In this document: positions 7,376 to 16,285 of the stretch, one piece after another
Layout: each line of letters opens with the position of its first letter
Numbering within the stretch: position 1 is the first letter of the stretch
Program-made: the position numbers and the translations under genes
Origin: Porticoccaceae bacterium UBA2002
GTDB taxonomy: Bacteria > Pseudomonadota > Gammaproteobacteria > Pseudomonadales > Porticoccaceae
Direction of reading: 5' to 3'
Assembly (NCBI GenBank): GCA_002334915.1
Contig: DDCQ01000073.1
Span: 1 to 23,820, forward strand
DNA: 23,820 bases
Notes under the pieces: generated by a model
What the model saw: only the letters and a program-made list of their open reading frames with translations
The model's database searches: none
What the model was told of the DNA's origin: nothing

Positions 7376-8175
7376 TCGGGATCCGGCAGCTTAAAAAATC
7401 GTTTGGCGTTGGCGCTAGTGGCTGCCGCTATCTGCTGCGCAGGTTCTTTTCTCACCGCAGCAATTCCCGTTAGCACATAGGATAAAAAGGCCGGTTCATT
7501 GCGGCGATCTTTGGGTAAAGGCTGCATATTTCTTGGTAGTAAATAGGGCGCATCTGTCTCTATCATCAGCCGCTGCAGGGGAATATTGCTGGCCAGATTT
7601 TGCAGTTCCACACCTCTGCGCTCATCACATATCCACCCAGTTATGCCTATATGCAGGTCCATATCCAAGTAGCCGAATAATGTTTTCTTATCCCCGGTAA
7701 AGCAGTGAATAACGGCCTCATTAAACTCATCGCGGTAACTTTTGAGAATTTCTGTCTGGCGTTTGGCGGCATCGCGCTCATGCAAAAATAGCGGCAACTG
7801 CAGCTCGGCGGCCAGTTCCAACTGGGCTTCAAAACAGGCTTCCTGAGCTGCGCCCGGGGACAGGTTGCGATTAAAGTCCAGCCCGGCCTCACCGATTGCC
7901 ACCATCTGAGGATGCCTGGCTAGCTCGCGCAGACCACTCAGGCTCTGAAAGTTGAATGAGCTGGCTTCATGGGGATGAATACCACAGGTGGCGAAGAGCA
8001 TGGCTGGAAACTGCTCGCTGTACTCCTCGCAGATAGACAGCACCGCGCGGCTTTCTTCCAGCGAAGTGCCGGTCAGCACCATCTGCTGCACATCGGCTTT
8101 GGCGGCTCTTGTCAGCACATCCTCTATATCCCCTTTAAAACGTTTGCTGGAGAGGTTTACGCCAATATCTATCAT
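7372..8175 (-). CDS. tatD: TatD-family metal-dependent hydrolase/DNase
   Basis: A 267-residue amidohydrolase-fold protein of normal family length. Motifs in order: MIDIGVNLSSKRF (metal site; classical HxH replaced by DIGVN as in true TatD), CGIHPHE, VAIGEAGLDFNR with the bridging Glu, LFLHERDA, VIHCFTG and LMIETDAPYLLPRN. The IDIGVNLS start is typical of E. coli TatD rather than YcfH or YjjV. The family cleaves DNA 3' ends with Mg2+ and is linked to repair of oxidised ends; despite the name it is not part of Tat export. TAAGG about 8 bases upstream serves the ATG at 8175. It lies 69 bases downstream of slt on the same strand, with no terminator visible between, so co-transcription is possible. 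Confidence 0.93.
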   Translation of the reverse strand: MIDIGVNLSSKRFKGDIEDVLTRAAKADVQQMVLTGTSLEESRAVLSICEEYSEQFPAMLFATCGIHPHEASSFNFQSLSGLRELARHPQMVAIGEAGLDFNRNLSPGAAQEACFEAQLELAAELQLPLFLHERDAAKRQTEILKSYRDEFNEAVIHCFTGDKKTLFGYLDMDLHIGITGWICDERRGVELQNLASNIPLQRLMIETDAPYLLPRNMQPLPKDRRNEPAFLSYVLTGIAAVRKEPAQQIAAATSANAKRFFKLPDPD

Positions 8176-8244
8176 ATTGCATGCCTTAGTCCGAACTTCC
8201 GTCAGACAGGATTCTTGGAGCTATTATTGCCGCAGAGACTGGCA

Positions 8245-10347
8245 TTACAGCAGCCTGTCCCGTTCGTGCTGCTGCAGCATAGGTGGTGTCATCCCCAGTT
8301 TTCGAGAATAGATAACTGAATACATCATCACATTGCGCACATAGCTGCGGGTCTCTTTGAAGGGAATTAGCGTCATCCACACATCGAAGGGCAGCTTACC
8401 ATTACTTTTACGCAACCATTGGTCAACGCGGGTAGGGCCTGCGTTATAGGCAGCGGTTGCCAAAATGCGATTATTGCCAAAGCGGTCCAAGAGATCGCTG
8501 TAATATGTTGAACCTATGGGCAGATTAATAGACGCGGTATGCAGTTGTTTTTTACTGCGGTAGGGCAGCCGATGTTTTCTTGCAGTTGACTTCGCTGTCG
8601 CTGGCATTACCTGCACTAGACCCATGGCACCGGCGCCGGAAGTTGCTGTGGCATTAAATGCACTTTCCTGGCGCGCCAGGGCAAACAGCAAGTAGTTTTC
8701 AATACCAGCTTTTTTGGCGGCCTGGTTAATGGGTTGCACATAGGCCAGCGGGAATCTGATTTCAACATCGTCCCAGTACCTGGCGCTGCCCATGGCGGCG
8801 ATAGCTTTATTGTGCCACTGCCATTGGCTGGCCAGAACCGCAGCGGCAATCCAGTCCTCGCGCTGATAGTTTTTATTGGCTGCGGCCCACTCGCGGTTGG
8901 CGTCCAGACTGTCGCCGTGGAAGTGCAGTTCTCTGGCGCGCAGCATGGCCGGCCTGTTGGCGATAGTTCGCAATAGCTGGTCATCCACAATCGCTGGATT
9001 ATGGTTGATGCTGTAGGTCTTATCTAGCTGTTCACTGGCCAGAAACCCGTAAAAATCCCGTTCTCTGGCCAGAGAACGGGTCAGCTTATTGAGCTCCGGA
9101 CTCAGGGTGGTAGCTGGATTACTTTCCATGCTGCGTATAGACCAGTAGCGCCACACCGTTTTTTGCTGGCTGGCTAAAGGCAGTCGAGCAAGCCAGATTG
9201 ATGCCGCAGGCCAATCCAGCTCGGCCAGGGCCTGACGGATACGCCATTCGGTCAGTTCGCCACCAAGGGTTTGATTAAGCAGCGACAGATGGTCGACAAA
9301 ATAGCTGTCGGATGCTGCCCTATGGCCCTTTTGATAGAGGCCTTTGACAATGGCGCTGACAATCTTGGCCTGGGATTGATGGTTAAATTCATGGCTTAGC
9401 TGGTAGCGAGACCAGTACTTCAAGCTTAGGTTGGGGTCCCTGGGCGCCAGATGAATTAGCCCGTGCTCAAGCACCTTGCGCTCTTCCTCGCTGTTGCTGG
9501 TGAAAGCTCTGTGTTGGCTGAGTCGCCAGGGATTGCGATCAAGATCATAGTACAGCTGGTGACGTTTAAGGTATTGCGGACTTTTTAAAAATCGTTTCAG
9601 ATAACGAGCCAGCTGGAAGTTATGGTTGGCTAGTGCTGCATTAAAACGCTGCCAGGCAAGACTCTCGCTAATATGTTTGTATTTAATCAAAATGCCAAAT
9701 AGCTTGTCACAGGTCTTGGGCTGAGACTTTCCCGCAGACCAGAGTTTTAGACCCTCACTGATGGCCAGGGGCTTATTGTCAAGCTGGTACTGGGCCAGAT
9801 AAAAGTTGCACTGGCGGCCAACACTGGCAGTTTGGGGGTCATAATACTCTGTATAGGCCTGCCAATAGGCCCGTCTGGCCAGATAATCCAGCCAGCGCGC
9901 CCGCAGATGCTGTGCCTTGACCGATCCCTTGTAGCGGCGCAGATAGTTGCCCACCTCATGTCTGCGTGCGTAGCGCAGATCAGCTATTAAGTCCGCATAT
10001 AAAAGGTAGGGATACAGAGGGTAATCTATCAGTTGGGTACGTTGACGGCGCAGCTTCTGCCATTCCCTGTTGCCAATAAGCTTTAGGCTCTGGGTGTAGA
10101 GTGCACGCTGCGCAGCCAGCTGAGTATCTGTAGCAATGGGTTTAGGGGCTGCGGATGGACTGCTGTTATCCAGAGCTGTGCTGTCTGTAGCAGCGGATAC
10201 TGTGTTGGCTGATGCACTGGAACTGAACCCGGCCAAGGCTGTTGTGCCCAGGCTTAGCGCGCAGACCAATAATCCGCAATTGAGTAAGGCGTGATTTAAT
10301 AAAGAGAGCTGGGATACCAGGTTGTAAGCTGTCTGTCTGCTGAACAT
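8245..10347 (-). CDS. slt: Soluble lytic murein transglycosylase (Slt70 type)
   Basis: A 700-residue periplasmic enzyme that cleaves peptidoglycan glycan strands to 1,6-anhydro-muropeptides. An N-terminal hydrophobic segment (LLVCALSLGTTALAG, ~27-41) is the export signal; it is preceded by a fairly long polar stretch. A long alpha-helical superhelix (~80-530) with many Trp/Tyr/Arg pairs follows. The C-terminal SLT domain carries the catalytic Glu561 in LARQESAFNATATSGAG, then AMGLVQVMPATA, the AAYNAGPTRVDQW block and FKETRSYVRNVMMYSVIY. GGGAT just upstream supports the ATG at 10347. Its products feed the recycling pathway in which NagZ, encoded 7 kb to the right, removes GlcNAc. Length is slightly over the usual ~645 because of an Ala/Ser-rich linker after the signal. 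Confidence 0.95.
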   Translation of the reverse strand: MFSRQTAYNLVSQLSLLNHALLNCGLLVCALSLGTTALAGFSSSASANTVSAATDSTALDNSSPSAAPKPIATDTQLAAQRALYTQSLKLIGNREWQKLRRQRTQLIDYPLYPYLLYADLIADLRYARRHEVGNYLRRYKGSVKAQHLRARWLDYLARRAYWQAYTEYYDPQTASVGRQCNFYLAQYQLDNKPLAISEGLKLWSAGKSQPKTCDKLFGILIKYKHISESLAWQRFNAALANHNFQLARYLKRFLKSPQYLKRHQLYYDLDRNPWRLSQHRAFTSNSEEERKVLEHGLIHLAPRDPNLSLKYWSRYQLSHEFNHQSQAKIVSAIVKGLYQKGHRAASDSYFVDHLSLLNQTLGGELTEWRIRQALAELDWPAASIWLARLPLASQQKTVWRYWSIRSMESNPATTLSPELNKLTRSLARERDFYGFLASEQLDKTYSINHNPAIVDDQLLRTIANRPAMLRARELHFHGDSLDANREWAAANKNYQREDWIAAAVLASQWQWHNKAIAAMGSARYWDDVEIRFPLAYVQPINQAAKKAGIENYLLFALARQESAFNATATSGAGAMGLVQVMPATAKSTARKHRLPYRSKKQLHTASINLPIGSTYYSDLLDRFGNNRILATAAYNAGPTRVDQWLRKSNGKLPFDVWMTLIPFKETRSYVRNVMMYSVIYSRKLGMTPPMLQQHERDRLL

Positions 10348-10502
10348 TACATCCCTGCTTGTGGATTAAAATTGGCTGGAAACTTTGTCTAGACGGCAAG
10401 AAAGTTACCAGTAAAGCAGTGATAATGCGAGCCTAAAAATAAAACATCGTCAGCGCAAACGGCTTGGGGTACGAGATTATGACAGCGGCCCAGCGAGCGA
10501 GA
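10348..10502. other. 155-base gap between usp and slt
   Basis: This gap must hold the slt promoter. I see no convincing Rho-independent hairpin after the usp stop and no operator I can name. The slt ribosome site (GGGAT on the - strand) lies at its left edge. Confidence 0.3.
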
Positions 10503-10937
10503 CTAATCTTCAATTCGGACAGCCAGAACATCGCAGGTGGCGCCATGCAATACTGAGTTACTGGTAGAGCCAAAAATAAGCGCCAGACCATGGCGGCCAT
10601 GACTGCCGACAACAATCAGATCAATATCCTGCTCTTTGGCCATTCTGTGCATTTCCTGAGCGGGATGACCGAGAATAATATGCTGATCATCTGCGCTTAC
10701 ATTCAGCTGCTCTCCCAGGCTGGCTATTCTTTCGGTCGCCTGTTGCTGTAACTGGGACTGCACATCGGACAGATCTACAGGTGTATCGCCTCCGTACGTG
10801 AACGCCAGAGGCTCTAAAATATGGCACAGAGAAATCTTTGTATCAGTATTGGCAAAAAGAAACTTGACGCGGTCCATGACTTGCTGGGATTCTGTAGACA
10901 GGTCCAGGCCGACTAAAATATGGTTGTAACCAGACAT
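10503..10937 (-). CDS. Universal stress protein, UspA type
   Basis: A 144-residue single Usp domain, the usual length. It starts with YNHILVGLDLSTES, the first strand plus nucleotide-binding Asp, and ends with the ATP-site pattern VVGSHGRHGLALIFGSTSNSVLH (G-x2-G-x9-G-S/T), so ATP binding is predicted. Such proteins are cytoplasmic and support survival under starvation or oxidative stress; the client is unknown. GGAGA sits 8 bases before the ATG. It is divergent from the one-helix hypothetical gene at 11057, and slt starts 155 bases downstream on the same strand. I found no clear terminator or FNR/ANR-type box around it. Confidence 0.93.
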   Translation of the reverse strand: MSGYNHILVGLDLSTESQQVMDRVKFLFANTDTKISLCHILEPLAFTYGGDTPVDLSDVQSQLQQQATERIASLGEQLNVSADDQHIILGHPAQEMHRMAKEQDIDLIVVGSHGRHGLALIFGSTSNSVLHGATCDVLAVRIED

Positions 10938-11056
10938 GGTTATGTCTCCTTATTCGGTTTCGATTGCATTATCCAGCCAATTGCAGCATCTTGAGTAGCG
11001 AAATTTTGCTTGGCTGTGGCAAAGCAAAAAAGTCTTGGTAATAAGAGTAGTACGAA

Positions 11057-11542
11057 ATGACCTGGTTGTTAATAGTTTTTGGCACTGCATTGGTGTTGTC
11101 ACCATTGATGTGGCTCAAACAGTCGCCTCATCAGAAGCGCATTGCCGAATTGCGTCGCCAGGCCAATGTAGCCTCGCTGCAGGTCAGTTTGCATCGCAGG
11201 CCCGATGCCAGAGAAGATGAGCGTCGCCTGGAGGCCGTCTGTTACCGATTGCCCTGGCAGGATACAGACTGTCGGCAGAGTTGGGTGCTGCAGCGGGTCA
11301 GCAGCAGAGGTTGGCCCTCAGAGTATCAGGGCTGGTCCTGGATGGCAGAGGAGGCGGGCAAGCAATGGCATGATTTACTGGCCGAAACTATAGCCAATCT
11401 CCCTGAGGGAGTGGGTGCCATTGTCGCCAGCGCCCAGGGCATTGGCGTGATCTGGGATGAGCGTGGAGACCTGTCCGAGCTAAATCAGATATGTGAGTTT
11501 TTGCATAGACTGCGACAAAAAGCTGAAGAAATTTGTCTCTGA
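11057..11542 (+). CDS. Hypothetical protein with one N-terminal membrane helix
   Basis: A 161-residue protein with a membrane anchor at residues ~2-20 (WLLIVFGTALVLSPLMWL), then a basic coiled region (KRIAELRRQANVASLQVSLHRRP) and a cytoplasmic domain rich in Trp, with the recognisable but unassigned block LPEGVGAIVASAQGIGVIWDERG near residues 114-136. It looks like a real family, since hypothetical genes next to topA are common in Pseudomonas-like genomes, but I do not recognise a function. The ribosome site is weak (AAGAGTAG). It ends 127 bases before topA with a terminator between, so it is probably transcribed separately. Its start is divergent from the universal stress gene. Confidence 0.8.
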   Translation: MTWLLIVFGTALVLSPLMWLKQSPHQKRIAELRRQANVASLQVSLHRRPDAREDERRLEAVCYRLPWQDTDCRQSWVLQRVSSRGWPSEYQGWSWMAEEAGKQWHDLLAETIANLPEGVGAIVASAQGIGVIWDERGDLSELNQICEFLHRLRQKAEEICL

Positions 11543-11579
11543 AGCTTGACCAAAGGGCAGGCTAGCACGTATATATGCG

Positions 11580-11618
11580 TCCTTCGGCTCGAGTAATTTG
11601 GTTAGCGAAGGATTTTTT
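11580..11618 (+). terminator. Rho-independent terminator between hypothetical gene and topA
   Basis: TCCTTCG (11580-11586) pairs with CGAAGGA (11606-11612). CT/AG extends the stem past a single bulged G, and TTTTTT follows at 11613-11618. It lies 38 bases after the upstream stop and ends 51 bases before the topA start, so it could also work as a leader attenuator for topA if a promoter lies upstream. Confidence 0.75.
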
Positions 11619-11669
11619 GTTACCAGAACGATTAAATATTTTACGGATTTTTAAGGAACAACTCCTGTT

Positions 11670-14336
11670 ATGGGCAAATCTCTCGTCATTGTGGAATCAC
11701 CCGCCAAAGCAAAAACAATCAATCGCTACCTTGGCGACGAGTATGTGGTGAAATCCAGTGTCGGGCATATTCGAGACCTGCCTACAGGGGCAAATCGGAC
11801 CACCACAGACCCTAAAGAGCGCGCCCGTCTGGCGGCGCTGACCCGCAAGATGTCGCCAGAAGAAAAAATTATTCACAAAGAGAAAAAAGCCAAATCTCAG
11901 CTTATTAATAGTATGGGCATAGATCCAGACAATGACTGGAAAGCTGAGTACGCCACGTTGCCTGGTAAAGAAAAGGTGGTTGCCGAGCTTAAGAAGCTGG
12001 CCAAGAATGCAGACACTGTCTATCTGGCGACGGATATGGATAGAGAGGGAGAGGCCATAGCCTGGCATCTCACTCAGGTCATCGGTGGCGATGACAGCCG
12101 CTACAAGCGCGTAGTCTTTAACGAGATTACCAAAAAAGCCATACGCACAGCCTTTGAAGACCCAGGCACGTTAAACACTGACCGGGTTGATGCCCAGCAA
12201 GCACGGCGTTTTCTCGATCGTGTGGTGGGCTTTATGGTCTCGCCACTGCTCTGGGAAAAAGTGGGTCGCGGCCTGTCTGCGGGGCGAGTGCAATCGGTAG
12301 CGCTGCGTTTAATAGTCGAGCGCGAGCGCGAGATTCGCGCCTTTATTCCCGAGGAGTACTGGACAGTTCAAGCCGATCTTGAGGATAAGAAAGACTCAGA
12401 TAGCCAGGACAGCGATGAAGATATCAAGACTCGCTTTGATATTAAAAAATATCAGGGCAGCGCCTTCCGCCCGGTAAACAAAGAGCAGGCGGATATTGCT
12501 CTGGCTGCGCTACGCACAGCTGATTACGCAGTGAGTAAGCGCGAAGACAAGCCCACCAAATCCAAGCCCTCGGCGCCTTTTATCACCTCGACATTACAAC
12601 AGGCCGCCAGCACCAGACTTGGCTTTGGCGTCAAGAAGACCATGATGATGGCTCAGCGCCTCTACGAAGCCGGCTATATCACCTATATGCGAACCGACTC
12701 CACCAATTTGAGCGCAGATGCAGTGGCCGCCTGTCGAGAATATATTCAGCTCCGTCATGGCGCCAGATACCTGCCTGAACAGGCAAATATATACAGCAGC
12801 AAGTCCGGGGCTCAGGATGCTCACGAAGCGATTCGCCCCTCCAATATTGATATTGCCCCCGGTAGCCTGGGTGAAATGGAAGTGGATGCACGCCGTCTGT
12901 ATCAGATGATCTGGCAGCAGTTTGTGGCCTGTCAGATGACGCCAGCAGAATTTACTGCTACTACCATTACTGTCGCCGCGGATGACTATGAATTGACCAC
13001 CAAGGGACGGGTAACCCGCTTTGATGGTTATCTGGCGGTAATGCCCGCTAGAGATGAGGATGATGAGCTCCCCGATCTGCAGCAGGGTGATGCCATGAAA
13101 ATGCTGGCGCTGATTCCCCAGCAGCATTTCACCAAGCCCACAGCTCGCTATTCAGAGGCAGCTCTGGTTAAAGAGCTGGAGAAGCGGGGCATTGGCCGGC
13201 CTTCGACCTATGCATCGATTATTTCGACCATTCAAGACCGGGGTTATGTGCGCATTGAAAACAAGCGTCTGTTTGCCGAGAAGATTGGCGATATTGTTAC
13301 CGATCGCCTGAGTGAAAGCTTTACCGATCTAATGGATTATGGCTTTACCGCGACAATGGAAGAGCAGCTGGATGAGATTGCCGATGGCAAACTTAATTGG
13401 AAGCAGTTACTCAATCGCTTTTATGTGGACTTTAGCCTAAAGGTCAGCAGCGCCAAGAACGCTGAAGCTGGCATGCGTCCCAACAACCCCTCAGAGACGG
13501 ATATTGAGTGCTCCAAGTGTGGTCGCCCAATGATGATTAGAACGGCGGGCACAGGCGTATTCCTGGGCTGTTCCGGCTATGCATTGCCGCCCAAAGAGCG
13601 CTGCAAGCACACGGTAAATCTGACCGCTGGTGATGAGGCGGTAAATATCGATGAAGATGATGAGGCGGAATCTAAGCTGCTATTGCACAAGCATCGCTGC
13701 AAGCTGTGCAACACCTCCATGGATAGCTATCTGCTCGACGAGACCCGCAAATTGCATGTCTGTGGTAATAACCCGGACTGTATTGGTCATGAGGTAGAGT
13801 TTGGCCAGTATGTGATCAGAGGCTATGAGGGCCCGGTGATTGACTGCGATAAATGTGGCAGCGAGATGCAGCTTAAGACGGGTCGCTTTGGCAAATACTT
13901 TGGCTGTACCGGCGAAACGGAGCCCGATGTTCCCTGCAAAAATACGCGCAAATTGTTGCGCAATGGTGAGGCCGCGCCGCCCAAGGTAGACCCTATTGCT
14001 ATGCCAGAACTGCGCTGTGTCAAAGTTGAAGACCATTATGTATTGCGCGATGGTGCCTCGGGTATATTTCTTGCCGCCAGCCAGTTCCCGCGACACCGCG
14101 AAACTCGGGCACCAACCGTAGAAGAGCTATTGCCCTACAAAGATCGCATTGATGAGAAGTACCAGTTTTTGCTTACAGCCCCGGTGTTAGATCCGGAGGG
14201 AAGGCCCACAGTCATTCGCTATAGCCGCAAAACCAAAGAGCAGTATGTGCGCAGTGAAGACGATGGCAAGCCCACCGGCTGGAGTGCTTTTTACAGTAAT
14301 GGCAACTGGAAGCCTGCTGAAAAAGGCAGCAGTTAG
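11670..14336 (+). CDS. topA: DNA topoisomerase I (type IA)
   Basis: An 888-residue topoisomerase that relaxes negative supercoils. The Toprim domain starts at once ([21 protein letters not shown]) and includes the metal site [14 protein letters not shown]. The cleavage domain has [37 protein letters not shown] and [14 protein letters not shown] with catalytic Tyr339. The C-terminal third carries three Cys4 zinc ribbons: CSKCGR...C...C (~611-647), CKLC...C...C (~677-704) and CDKCG...CTG...C (~725-755). A final basic tail contains YRSK-like repeats and [12 protein letters not shown]. Length is close to E. coli TopA (865). AAGGA is 12 bases before the ATG, which is long, and part of it can pair with TCCT at 11663-11666. 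Two small genes follow closely. Confidence 0.98.
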   Translation: MGKSLVIVESPAKAKTINRYLGDEYVVKSSVGHIRDLPTGANRTTTDPKERARLAALTRKMSPEEKIIHKEKKAKSQLINSMGIDPDNDWKAEYATLPGKEKVVAELKKLAKNADTVYLATDMDREGEAIAWHLTQVIGGDDSRYKRVVFNEITKKAIRTAFEDPGTLNTDRVDAQQARRFLDRVVGFMVSPLLWEKVGRGLSAGRVQSVALRLIVEREREIRAFIPEEYWTVQADLEDKKDSDSQDSDEDIKTRFDIKKYQGSAFRPVNKEQADIALAALRTADYAVSKREDKPTKSKPSAPFITSTLQQAASTRLGFGVKKTMMMAQRLYEAGYITYMRTDSTNLSADAVAACREYIQLRHGARYLPEQANIYSSKSGAQDAHEAIRPSNIDIAPGSLGEMEVDARRLYQMIWQQFVACQMTPAEFTATTITVAADDYELTTKGRVTRFDGYLAVMPARDEDDELPDLQQGDAMKMLALIPQQHFTKPTARYSEAALVKELEKRGIGRPSTYASIISTIQDRGYVRIENKRLFAEKIGDIVTDRLSESFTDLMDYGFTATMEEQLDEIADGKLNWKQLLNRFYVDFSLKVSSAKNAEAGMRPNNPSETDIECSKCGRPMMIRTAGTGVFLGCSGYALPPKERCKHTVNLTAGDEAVNIDEDDEAESKLLLHKHRCKLCNTSMDSYLLDETRKLHVCGNNPDCIGHEVEFGQYVIRGYEGPVIDCDKCGSEMQLKTGRFGKYFGCTGETEPDVPCKNTRKLLRNGEAAPPKVDPIAMPELRCVKVEDHYVLRDGASGIFLAASQFPRHRETRAPTVEELLPYKDRIDEKYQFLLTAPVLDPEGRPTVIRYSRKTKEQYVRSEDDGKPTGWSAFYSNGNWKPAEKGSS

Positions 14337-14341
14337 AAAGC

Positions 14342-14854
14342 GTGGCTCAGTCGACTTATCTGTCTGCGGTTAATCAGAAATGTCTGTTTGCGGCTCAATT
14401 GCTGGCCTCGGCCAATAAAAAAAACAGCCATCAGACAGTGGCCCTGGTGCAGTCCGTAGCGCTGCAGCTCTATCAGGCCTGGCACTGGCATCTCTGTGAT
14501 ATTGCCAGTAGCTATAAGGTCGCCGAACCAGATAGAGTTACAGATGCTGACAATCTTGTGGAGATGCTTGAGGCAATGGGCAAGTGTCCAGCCGAAGCCT
14601 CGGAGGTGCGCAGTTTGTTAGCCGACAGAGACTCATGGGCCTCGCAGCTATTAACTGCCCATGCCCAGCTGTATCAATTGCCTCAGATACGCAGAGCAGA
14701 AATGGATGTAGACAGACTGCCCATAATCGCCGTAGATGCCCTGGCGGCTGATGGTCAGCAGCAGGTTGAATGGGATGTTGAGATGGCACAGAATTGGCTG
14801 GATAAAATGTGTGAACTTACAGAGCGACACCGGGATTTGATGGTGGAGTTTTAA
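14342..14854 (+). CDS. DUF6586-like protein downstream of topA
   Basis: A 170-residue cytoplasmic protein, all-helical in appearance (NQKCLFAAQLLASANK, HQTVALVQSVALQLYQAWHWHL), without membrane segments. It corresponds in position and general look to the Pseudomonas PA3010-type gene behind topA, a family I recall as DUF6586; function unknown. The start is GTG at 14342, 5 bases after the topA stop, so translation is probably coupled to topA. The residues YLSAVNQK near the start fit the conserved N terminus, and no better ATG exists upstream. A TTAGCA/TGCTAA stem (14858-14875) follows the stop but lacks a T-run. Confidence 0.78.
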   Translation: MAQSTYLSAVNQKCLFAAQLLASANKKNSHQTVALVQSVALQLYQAWHWHLCDIASSYKVAEPDRVTDADNLVEMLEAMGKCPAEASEVRSLLADRDSWASQLLTAHAQLYQLPQIRRAEMDVDRLPIIAVDALAADGQQQVEWDVEMAQNWLDKMCELTERHRDLMVEF

Positions 14855-14937
14855 CTATTAGCACAGAGCTGCTAAACATAGATAACAGATGCAGCCAAAC
14901 ACAGATATCACTACGCAGAATAGCTAGGAAGTAAAAC

Positions 14938-15183
14938 ATGGCTCTAACAGAGTTTGAATTGATTATGCTTGAAGACGGAGAGGTTGCACTGCAGCGATCC
15001 GGTTCCGATCAGCCACTGGTGCGTATCAGTTTCTCGAAAGAGGTTCTGGACTATCTGGAGGGCAAGCATCTGGATGTTGCCAAAAGCATGATGGACGCCG
15101 GCATTCAGACTGTGTTTGATATCAACGAAGAGCGTGCGCCAGCGACTGTAGAGGGCGATGAAAAGCGCCACACAGTCCACTAA
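14938..15183 (+). CDS. Small conserved hypothetical protein (topA-lexA interval)
   Basis: An 81-residue acidic protein. It begins [20 protein letters not shown] and continues with [14 protein letters not shown] and [18 protein letters not shown]. This strand-then-helix pattern matches the short gene found between topA and the lexA region in Pseudomonas (PA3009 type) as I recall it; function unknown. AGGAAG lies 7 bases ahead of the ATG, a good ribosome site. It is 83 bases after the DUF6586-like gene and 29 bases before the ferredoxin-like gene, all on one strand, consistent with an operon led by topA. Confidence 0.82.
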   Translation: MALTEFELIMLEDGEVALQRSGSDQPLVRISFSKEVLDYLEGKHLDVAKSMMDAGIQTVFDINEERAPATVEGDEKRHTVH

Positions 15184-15212
15184 ACAGAGTTGTCAGCCTT
15201 ACCGGCTCGCCT

Positions 15213-15569
15213 ATGGAAAACACTGACCTATTACAGAAACTGGCCCAGCAGCGGCAGGTAGCCAGCTTTCGCCAACATTTAATGATCTGCACTGCGGGCA
15301 AATGCGCGCCGCCAGACCAGGCTGGCGAAGCCTGGGATTATTTAAAACGGCGCATCCGCGAACTGAATCTAATGGATGTTGAGTCCGGAGTATACAGATC
15401 AAAGGTGGACTGCCTGAGAATCTGTCGTCAGGGGCCAATTATGCTCAGCTATCCGGACGGAACCTGGTATCATAGCTGCAGCCCGGACGTGATTGAGAGA
15501 ATATTGCAGGAGCATGTGCTCGGCGGCCAGCCAGTGAAAGACTACGCCTTTGCCCAGAGTAATCTCTAA
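15213..15569 (+). CDS. [2Fe-2S] thioredoxin-like ferredoxin domain protein
   Basis: A 118-residue protein with the cysteine pattern of thioredoxin-fold [2Fe-2S] ferredoxins: C26 and C31 in [11 protein letters not shown], then C67 and C71 in [14 protein letters not shown], followed by [18 protein letters not shown] and HVLGGQPV, typical of the Shethna/CbiW-like group. It should be a soluble electron carrier; the partner is unknown. The ribosome site before ATG 15213 is weak, so coupling to the upstream gene is possible. In Pseudomonas the SOS division inhibitor sulA lies between lexA and these genes on the other strand; here this ferredoxin gene occupies that place and no sulA-like frame is seen. 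It ends 18 bases from the convergent lexA stop. Confidence 0.85.
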   Translation: MENTDLLQKLAQQRQVASFRQHLMICTAGKCAPPDQAGEAWDYLKRRIRELNLMDVESGVYRSKVDCLRICRQGPIMLSYPDGTWYHSCSPDVIERILQEHVLGGQPVKDYAFAQSNL

Positions 15570-15587
15570 ACCAGCGCCCGCAAATTT

Positions 15588-16193
15588 CTAGATAGCAACC
15601 CTGACAACACCCACAGCCAGACCTTCGATAGCAAAGTCCTGGGCGCGTAAATCCACCACAATGGGAGAGTATTGCTGATTCTCCGGCAGCAGCTGAATCT
15701 CGTGCTTGCTGCGGGTTCTCTTTAGTCGCTTCACTGTGACCTCACCATCGACCCGCGCCACTACAATCTGCTGGTTTTCAGCTGTGGGCTGCTGGTGAAC
15801 TGCCAGCAGATCGCCATCCATAATGCCTACATCGACCATGCTCTGGCCCTGTACGCGCAGAAAATAGTCCGCATGAGGGTGGAAACTGCCCGCTGGCATC
15901 TCCTGGTAGTCCTCAATATTTTGCTCAGCCAGTATAGGCTCACCGGCAGCTACGCGGCCGACAATGGGAATGCCATTAAACTGGTCGACAACTCTAATCC
16001 CTCTTGAGGCGCCGGGAATCATCTCAATAACCCCTTTGCGAGCCAGGGCGCGCAGATGGTCTTCTGCCGCATTGGCCGAGCGGAAACCCAGTGTCTGAGC
16101 AATCTCTGCCCTGGTCGGTGGGTAGCCTGTCTCGTCGAGATTATCCTTTATCAGATCAAATACTTGCTGCTGTCGGGCGGTAAGACGGTCCAT
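15588..16193 (-). CDS. lexA: LexA SOS repressor
   Basis: A 201-residue repressor-protease. The winged-helix DNA-binding domain is at 1-70 ([43 protein letters not shown]). The self-cleavage site is Ala83-Gly84 in [10 protein letters not shown], and the protease dyad is Ser118 ([10 protein letters not shown]) with Lys155 (VTVKRL), each one off the E. coli numbers. The start at 16193 is used instead of an in-frame upstream ATG at 16298, because the extra 35 residues are hydrophobic and unlike LexA, while AAGGAA lies 7 bases before 16193. A perfect SOS box 24 bases upstream shows autoregulation. It is convergent with the ferredoxin gene and divergent from the LOG-family gene. Confidence 0.98.
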   Translation of the reverse strand: MDRLTARQQQVFDLIKDNLDETGYPPTRAEIAQTLGFRSANAAEDHLRALARKGVIEMIPGASRGIRVVDQFNGIPIVGRVAAGEPILAEQNIEDYQEMPAGSFHPHADYFLRVQGQSMVDVGIMDGDLLAVHQQPTAENQQIVVARVDGEVTVKRLKRTRSKHEIQLLPENQQYSPIVVDLRAQDFAIEGLAVGVVRVAI

Positions 16194-16216
16194 ATGCTTT
16201 TCCTTTTGTCGTATGG

Positions 16217-16232
16217 CTGTGATTATATACAG
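16217..16232. promoter_or_regulatory. LexA (SOS) box
   Basis: CTGTGATTATATACAG matches the gammaproteobacterial operator CTGT-N8-ACAG exactly. It lies 24 bases upstream of the lexA ATG and 53 bases upstream of the divergent LOG-family start at 16286, so it surely controls lexA and may also affect the LOG gene. Confidence 0.95.
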
Positions 16233-16285
16233 TATTCGAAAAATCGCAATAGGGTCTATATTTAAAGTAAAACAGAGGTAAAAAA

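Noticed and set aside
11004..11029. TTTTGCTT/AAGCAAAA hairpin as a terminator
   Set aside because: It lies in the divergent promoter region between usp and the hypothetical gene, with an AT-only stem of low strength; nothing upstream needs termination there.
12594..13127. 177-residue antisense frame within topA
   Set aside because: It lies wholly inside a certain gene in the opposite direction, has no ribosome site or family motif, and is typical of codon-bias shadows.
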